A DNA stretch of 64,000 bases from Flaccisagitta enflata (lineage: Eukaryota; Chaetognatha; Sagittoidea; Aphragmophora), in the NCBI GenBank assembly GCA_965153355.1, contig OZ231128.1:49662001-49726000 (forward strand), given 5' to 3'. Numbering within the stretch: the stretch's first letter is position 1; every line of letters starts with the position of its first letter. The position numbers were made by a program, and so were the translations under genes. The notes beneath the pieces are model-generated. The model made no database searches. It was not told the origin of the DNA and saw only the letters and a program-made list of their open reading frames with translations. Below, piece by piece: positions 63,931 through 64,000 of the stretch.

Positions 63931-64000
63931 TAGTCGCGTGGTACACCCTGCTTTATCGGTCCGTCGATCCGTCTGTCAGTCCATCCGTCCGTCACACTTT
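63931..64000 (-). mobile_element. HLE 3' end, cut by the window edge
   Basis: TTAGTCGCGTGGTACACCCTGC keeps one hairpin arm, then a GGTC/CCGT tract and GTCACACTTT, the complement of the AAGTGTGAC box. It continues past the window. Confidence 0.8.

Overview
The window looks like intergenic, repeat-dominated nuclear DNA of a eukaryote, most likely an invertebrate animal. This rests on three things: a decayed LINE tail of the Jockey/CR1/L2 type (5775-6130), many DNA-transposon remnants with clean target-site duplications (TSDs), and very dense, long microsatellites ((CT)n, (TG)n, (GAA)n, (TTG)n). I found no host protein-coding gene I can support and no convincing functional RNA gene; one tRNA-like relic lies near 53.2 kb. 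Nearly all long open frames are translations of simple or tandem repeats. The species cannot be named from this sequence.

Four repeat systems organise the window. (1) About 28 copies of a short non-autonomous element, called HLE here (Helentron-like element, an inferred affiliation). A full copy has a 5' end like AACAAGGCCGGATACACGG, a subterminal copy of the hairpin arm, a conserved AAGTAAAGTGTGAC box, a tetranucleotide microsatellite ((GACC)n, (GACG)n or (CAAC)n), a GACAAAGCGGG box and a terminal 3' hairpin (AGTCGCGTGCACGCGACT followed by A). Subfamilies A, B and C have different hairpin arms that stay self-complementary, and where a 5' end is present its subterminal arm changes too. Several copies carry a private minisatellite core, the largest filling 18.3-20.2 kb. 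(2) A D/E/F superfamily whose ends form a multi-hairpin cap built round GGCAGCGGCCCCGAAGGGGCC and whose interior is a 20-21 bp tandem repeat; one cap helix shows compensatory changes. (3) Two giant foldback elements, H1 (15519-22078) and H2 (39065-44153), with arms of ~350 bp tandem units and perfect 9-bp TSDs, resembling Mutator/Foldback-type elements. (4) A population of 140-650 bp inverted-repeat elements: TA-flanked MITEs at 6.1, 9.0, 10.6, 36.8, 39.9, 53.9 and 55.2 kb; two hAT-like copies with perfect 8-bp TSDs at 48.8 and 51.2 kb; and others.

Layout. 0-9.4 kb: microsatellites, E and D elements, LINE relic, HLEs. 9.6-13 kb: two head-to-tail HLEs, a mariner-like MITE, then an HLE with a 1.4 kb minisatellite. 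13.4-15.2 kb: F and D fragments. 15.5-22.1 kb: H1 with nested D2 and a giant HLE. 22.9-24 kb: a GGGGCCCC-rich tandem array with HLE insertions. 24.3-27 kb: HLEs and CTT/GAAA tracts. 27-28.8 kb: a ~310 bp higher-order array. 30.5-31.1 kb: an 81-bp array of identical units. 31.6-35.4 kb: CT and TG tracts with unique DNA between. 35.5-36.3 kb: a complete E element. 39-44.2 kb: H2 with nested insertions. 45.2-46.8 kb: a 160-bp array and a 13-bp satellite. 47.2-52 kb: HLE, F, hAT-like, F-D, hAT-like. 53-60 kb: mostly unique DNA with two long-hairpin MITEs. 60.2-62.8 kb: B-type HLE, D4, F5, C-type HLE and a G-rich array. The right edge cuts an HLE.

No pathway or operon is present. The biology is that of mobile elements nested in each other, and the nesting preserves paralogous empty sites that fix several element boundaries.
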